From Methanomicrobiales archaeon (GTDB lineage: Archaea > Halobacteriota > Methanomicrobia > Methanomicrobiales > Methanomicrobiaceae): DNA of 15,329 nt. Both the position numbers and the translations under genes were made by a program. Where the stretch lies: the NCBI GenBank assembly GCA_012523385.1, contig JAAYIO010000196.1:1-15329 (forward strand), in the 5' to 3' direction. The notes beneath the pieces are model-generated. The model saw only the letters and a program-made list of their open reading frames with translations. It did not search any database and was not told where the DNA came from. Below, in pieces: positions 12,297 to 15,329 of the stretch (position 1 is the first letter of the stretch; each line of letters begins with the position of its first letter).

Positions 12297-13394
12297 ATGA
12301 ACAAAATGCCATCCCTCCGTTTGTTTATGGTGCTTGTCACGTGTCTGATGTGCCTGTCCGCTATCATCCCTGTTACAGCGGAACGACCAGAGATAATCTC
12401 ATATTATGATATCTATGCAAACGTAAACGGTGCTGCCATTTATTTTGACAATGAATACAAGGGAGAGATCTCGAAGGGATCCTTAACCGTCTGCGTTATT
12501 TCTTCCCGACCCCGACCGTATGTCCGGGTCAAAGCAATCATGGATGGATACGAAACCACTATAATGCCCCTCCCGGTGGTTGCCGGTGAACTGCAGCATG
12601 TGCCCATCCATCTAAAGATGAAGCAATTAATACCAAAAACCGGCAACCTCTCCGTATCATCATCCCCGGACCATGCAGAACTTTTGATCGATGGGGAAGC
12701 ATATGGCAATACCCCCCATACTGTGACCGGATTAGCGGTAGGGACATATACGATACAACTCATCTCTCCGGGGTATAAGACGTGGAGTGAGACCGCCATC
12801 GTTTCAGCAGAAAAAACCACTGAAGTGTCTGCCTCTCTCCTTCAGAAGCATTATGCCAGAGGTTTGTCTGTACGTTCATCACCGGAGGGTGCAGAGGTCT
12901 ATCTGGATGAAGTCTATTATGGCATCACGCCTATGACGGTGGGTGACATTTCTGTAGGTTTGCATGGCATCGAGATCAAAAAGGTTGGGTATACCAGTGC
13001 TACCCGCACCGTAACGGTCACCAATACGGGTGTAACAGTCGAATCTTTTTCTCTTCAAACAATAGAGGAGGCAACAAATATGTCAGGCACTCTTTCCCTC
13101 ACATCAAAACCTACAGGAGCTGAGGTAAGTCTGGATTCAGTGATCCGGGGTGTTACACCACTTACGGTAACGGGTCTGGCTCAGGGAACGCACCAGATAA
13201 AACTGACATATACAGACTATCCTGACTATCAGAGTTCAGTCGTTCTTTCGGCGGGAGAAGCACGGTTATGTGATATCACGATGCAAACCCCACCTGCCTC
13301 TGAATGGTTATCTGCGTCCTTTTTTTCTGTTATCGTGTCATTATTGGCAGTCGGCCTGTTTGTCACCTGCAGGTATTCTGAAAAGAGAACATAA
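12297..13394 (+). CDS. Secreted, membrane-anchored PEGA-repeat protein
   Basis: This encodes 365 residues. An N-terminal signal peptide or anchor (about 1-28, hydrophobic, ending PVTAE) is followed by PEGA-type beta repeats. Three are clear: 117-183 (SSSPDHAELLIDGEAYGNTP), 189-254 (RSSPEGAEVYLDEVYYGITP) and 264-330 (TSKPTGAEVSLDSVIRGVTP). A more diverged first copy lies at about 36-108 (ANVNGAAIYFDNEYKGEI). Each clear repeat has the P.GAE..LD....G.TP core and a later VG.H.I.....GY motif. A C-terminal membrane helix (about 337-357) and a short basic tail anchor it. The PEGA domain is named for its sequence motif and is common on archaeal surfaces, but its function is not established. The gene stands alone, with its own probable promoter. 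Confidence 0.88.
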   Translation: MNKMPSLRLFMVLVTCLMCLSAIIPVTAERPEIISYYDIYANVNGAAIYFDNEYKGEISKGSLTVCVISSRPRPYVRVKAIMDGYETTIMPLPVVAGELQHVPIHLKMKQLIPKTGNLSVSSSPDHAELLIDGEAYGNTPHTVTGLAVGTYTIQLISPGYKTWSETAIVSAEKTTEVSASLLQKHYARGLSVRSSPEGAEVYLDEVYYGITPMTVGDISVGLHGIEIKKVGYTSATRTVTVTNTGVTVESFSLQTIEEATNMSGTLSLTSKPTGAEVSLDSVIRGVTPLTVTGLAQGTHQIKLTYTDYPDYQSSVVLSAGEARLCDITMQTPPASEWLSASFFSVIVSLLAVGLFVTCRYSEKRT

Positions 13395-13522
13395 TCCATT
13401 TTGATGGTGCTATTGAATTTCTACCGGCCCATCACGGTTCAGAATATACCCCCGTTCAAACCGGAATAAATGGGTATGTCCAAATGTGTTCATTATGGGT
13501 TGAAAAATCTCTGCACCCGGTG

Positions 13523-13555
13523 ATCAGCCAATGGGCTGGTTGCAGGACTATTTTT
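13523..13555 (+). terminator. Hairpin plus T5, likely terminator for the PEGA gene
   Basis: CAGCC (13525-13529) and GGCTG (13534-13538) enclose AATG. The stem can extend to 7 pairs with one G-U. TTTTT follows at 13551-13555, 13 bases after the core stem. It lies about 130 bp after the PEGA stop codon. Confidence 0.45.
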
Positions 13556-13733
13556 ATCGCTGGTTAGGTAATGCTCACACAAAAATCCTTTCTCATGCGT
13601 GCACACCGCAAATATCTTTTTATGTACTGGATAAAAAATGACTGAATAACTCTCTGAACCAGGCCGTATAAATCTCTCTTGAGTGCATCGTTTGTTAGCA
13701 AACAATTCTCATATTCCGATTTTGAGTCTGAAA

Positions 13734-13768
13734 GAAACCGTGGTTTCGACAAAAATAAGTATAAAATA
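13734..13768 (-). terminator. T-rich tract and hairpin downstream of the thermosome gene
   Basis: On the minus strand, 22-40 bases after the thermosome stop codon, T-rich blocks occur (TATTTTATACTTATTTTTG, complement of 13751-13768). A perfect GAAACC/GGTTTC inverted repeat (13734-13747) follows. The T-tract alone suffices for archaeal termination. The role of the hairpin is inferred. Confidence 0.45.
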
Positions 13769-13790
13769 GGGGGTTTGAATGGGTTGGGGA

Positions 13791-15329
13791 TTACATCATG
13801 CCAGGTGGCATTCCGCCCATGCCGCCGCCCATTCCGCCCATTGCTGCCATCGCTTCTGGTGATGGACCGCCCTTGCCGGAAGATGCGATGACGTCGTCGA
13901 TACGGAGGATCATAACAGCCGCTTCAGCTGCGGATGCAATTGCCTGGGTCTTAACCCTTAGTGGCTCAATGACACCAGCTGCAAGCATGTCAGTTACCTT
14001 TCCTGCCATGACATCAAGACCTGCGGTCTTGTTGCCGGTTTCATGTGCAGAGCGGAGCTCAACGAGCATGTCAATGGGGTCGAGACCTGCATTCTCTGCA
14101 AGGGTGCGGGGAATGATCTCAAGTGCAATTGCAAATGCTTCAATTGCGAGCTGCGCACGGCCACCGACAGTCGCTGCGTAATCACGGAGACGCAGGGAGA
14201 CTTCAATTTCTGGTGCACCGCCGCCTACGACGAACTTCTTGTCTTCCACGGCAACGGAGACAACACGGAGTGCGTCTTCGAGTGCACGGTCGAGTTCATC
14301 GACAACGTGTTCTGTGCCGCCGCGGAGAATGAGGGTCACTGCCTTGGGGTTGACACATTCGGTTACAAAGATCATTTCTTCGCCGGAGACCTTCTTTTCC
14401 TCGACACGGCCTGCTGCACCAAGTTCTGATGCTTCAATTGCATCAATGGATGAGACAACGGATGCGCCGGGTGCACGGGAAAGTTTGGTCATGTCGGACT
14501 TCTTGACACGGCGAACCGCAAGCACACCTGACTTTGCAAGGTAGTGCTGTGCGATGTCATCGATACCCTTCTGGCATATGAGGACGTTTGCACCGGATTT
14601 GATGACCTTGTCAACGATTCCACGGATCATACGCTCTTCTTCATCAAGGAACAACTGGAGCTGATCCGGGCTGGTGATAGAGATCTCAGCGTCAACTTCG
14701 GTCTTCTTGTATTCGACCGCAGCGTTGAGGAGCAGGATCTTTGCATCCTTAACAAGTTTTGGCATGCCGGGGTGGACACGTTCCTTGTCAAGTACAACGC
14801 CTTCGATGATCTCAGAGTCATCGATAGTGCCGCCGACCTTCTTCTCAACTTTGATGAAGTCAGTGTCAACGGTGTTGTCTTCGTCAGCGACCATGGTGAC
14901 AGCGCGGACAACAAGTTCACAGAGTTTTTCCTTTGCGGCCTCTGCACCCTTGCCGGTCATTGCGGTCTCAGCGATCTTTTTCAGCATTGCAATGTCGTCA
15001 ACTTTCACATCGATTGCAATTGCTTTGACCAGTTCCTGTGCCTTGTCTGCTGCAAGACGGTATCCGTGTGCAATAACGGTTGGGTGGACATCCTGATCGA
15101 GGAGATCCTCTGCCCGTTTCAGGAGTTCACCTGCAACGACAACTGCGGTTGTGGTTCCGTCGCCGACCTCATCATCCTGGGTCTTTGCGACTTCTACCAT
15201 CATCTTTGCTGCGGGATGCTCGATATCCATCTCTTTGAGGATGGTCACACCGTCATTGGTGATGACGACATCGCCAATGGTGTCAACGAGCATTTTATCC
15301 ATGCCTTTTGGGCCGAGTGTAGTCCGTAC
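13791..15329 (-). CDS. Thermosome subunit (group II chaperonin), N-terminus cut by window end
   Basis: The frame stays open through the right end of the window (first visible residues VRTTLGPKGMDKMLV), giving 512 residues. Family members start about 37-40 residues earlier, so only the N-terminal tip is missing. The ATP-site motifs are visible: TLGPKGMDKM, NDGVTILKEMD, and EVGDGTTTAVVVAGELL with the catalytic aspartate in GDGTTT. The apical-domain region follows, then ILRGGTEHVVDELDRALEDAL and VVGGGAPEIEVSLRLRDYA in the intermediate and equatorial parts. The C-terminus ends in the Gly-Met-rich tail (GGMGGGMGGMPPGMM) that projects into the folding cavity. It forms double eight- or nine-membered rings that fold cytosolic proteins using ATP. 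It is convergent with the PEGA gene. Alpha or beta type cannot be told from this sequence alone. Confidence 0.97.
   Translation of the reverse strand, partial: VRTTLGPKGMDKMLVDTIGDVVITNDGVTILKEMDIEHPAAKMMVEVAKTQDDEVGDGTTTAVVVAGELLKRAEDLLDQDVHPTVIAHGYRLAADKAQELVKAIAIDVKVDDIAMLKKIAETAMTGKGAEAAKEKLCELVVRAVTMVADEDNTVDTDFIKVEKKVGGTIDDSEIIEGVVLDKERVHPGMPKLVKDAKILLLNAAVEYKKTEVDAEISITSPDQLQLFLDEEERMIRGIVDKVIKSGANVLICQKGIDDIAQHYLAKSGVLAVRRVKKSDMTKLSRAPGASVVSSIDAIEASELGAAGRVEEKKVSGEEMIFVTECVNPKAVTLILRGGTEHVVDELDRALEDALRVVSVAVEDKKFVVGGGAPEIEVSLRLRDYAATVGGRAQLAIEAFAIALEIIPRTLAENAGLDPIDMLVELRSAHETGNKTAGLDVMAGKVTDMLAAGVIEPLRVKTQAIASAAEAAVMILRIDDVIASSGKGGPSPEAMAAMGGMGGGMGGMPPGMM

Larger units (their letters stand above)
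13395..13790. other. Gap of 396 bp between the convergent PEGA and thermosome genes
   Basis: No credible gene is seen. The gap contains several inverted repeats and T-rich stretches: ATACCC/GGGTAT (13446-13451 and 13472-13477), a terminator-like hairpin at 13523-13540, GTTTG/CAAAC (13690-13694 and 13699-13703), and GAAACC/GGTTTC (13734-13739 and 13742-13747). This is what is expected between two convergent 3' ends, though it is longer than needed. Confidence 0.55.

Noticed and set aside
11968..12367. Two minus-strand open frames (67 and 84 codons) in the gap before the PEGA gene
   Set aside because: They cross the inverted repeat and promoter, lack good ribosome-binding sites and have no recognisable motifs.
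13493..13752. Overlapping minus-strand frames (70 and 62 codons) after the thermosome gene
   Set aside because: They cover the terminator-like hairpins, overlap each other in different frames, and show no domain, ribosome-binding site or family resemblance.
13798..15096. Several plus-strand open frames over the thermosome gene
   Set aside because: Shadows of a long gene with unmistakable chaperonin motifs. Their Ser/Ala/Thr-rich translation reflects antisense codon bias.

Overview
The window looks like a chromosomal segment of a methanogenic archaeon, most likely of the order Methanomicrobiales. The evidence is a group II chaperonin (thermosome), a four-subunit archaeal-type pyruvate:ferredoxin oxidoreductase, an archaeal dihydropteroate-synthase-related protein of the kind found in methanogens, archaeal RibL, a PEGA-repeat surface protein, TATA-like promoters, and many ATGA/TAATG start-stop overlaps. 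The genus call is inference from gene content. No mobile element, CRISPR array, rRNA or tRNA was seen.

Layout. 1-180: C-terminal end of a membrane protein. 340-1396 (minus strand): a compact three-gene unit, JAMM metallopeptidase > RibL (broken by one missing base) > small CxxC protein. 1520-1984 (plus): UspA, divergent from that unit, with matching TATAGTG elements on both sides of the shared gap. 1997-3409 (minus): DHPS-related protein. 3462-4912 (plus): PHP-domain phosphoesterase overlapping truA. 4909-6592 (minus): two tandem paralogous single-pass membrane proteins of a family I do not recognise. 6730-9000 (plus): a four-gene signalling operon (CheY-like receiver, CheC-like phosphatase, PAS protein with a degenerate histidine-kinase dimerisation domain, RecA/KaiC-like protein without a P-loop). 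9093-11840 (plus): porBAGD. 11841-12296: a non-coding gap with a tandem repeat, a GC hairpin and a nested inverted repeat. 12297-13394 (plus): secreted, membrane-anchored PEGA-repeat protein. 13395-13790: non-coding gap with terminator-like hairpins. 13791-15329 (minus): thermosome subunit, cut by the window end.

How the genes work together. The por operon encodes the complete POR enzyme, which links pyruvate, acetyl-CoA, CO2 and ferredoxin. The JAMM/ribL unit contains the last step of FAD synthesis. truA, the thermosome and uspA are housekeeping or stress genes. The most unusual part is the 6730-9000 module. It has a phospho-acceptor and a phosphatase with both active sites intact, but the two downstream proteins look like a histidine kinase and a RecA ATPase that have lost their catalytic residues, which suggests phosphorylation-dependent binding rather than local catalysis. 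The neighbouring paralogous membrane pair, divergently transcribed from this module, is the second candidate for something undescribed.
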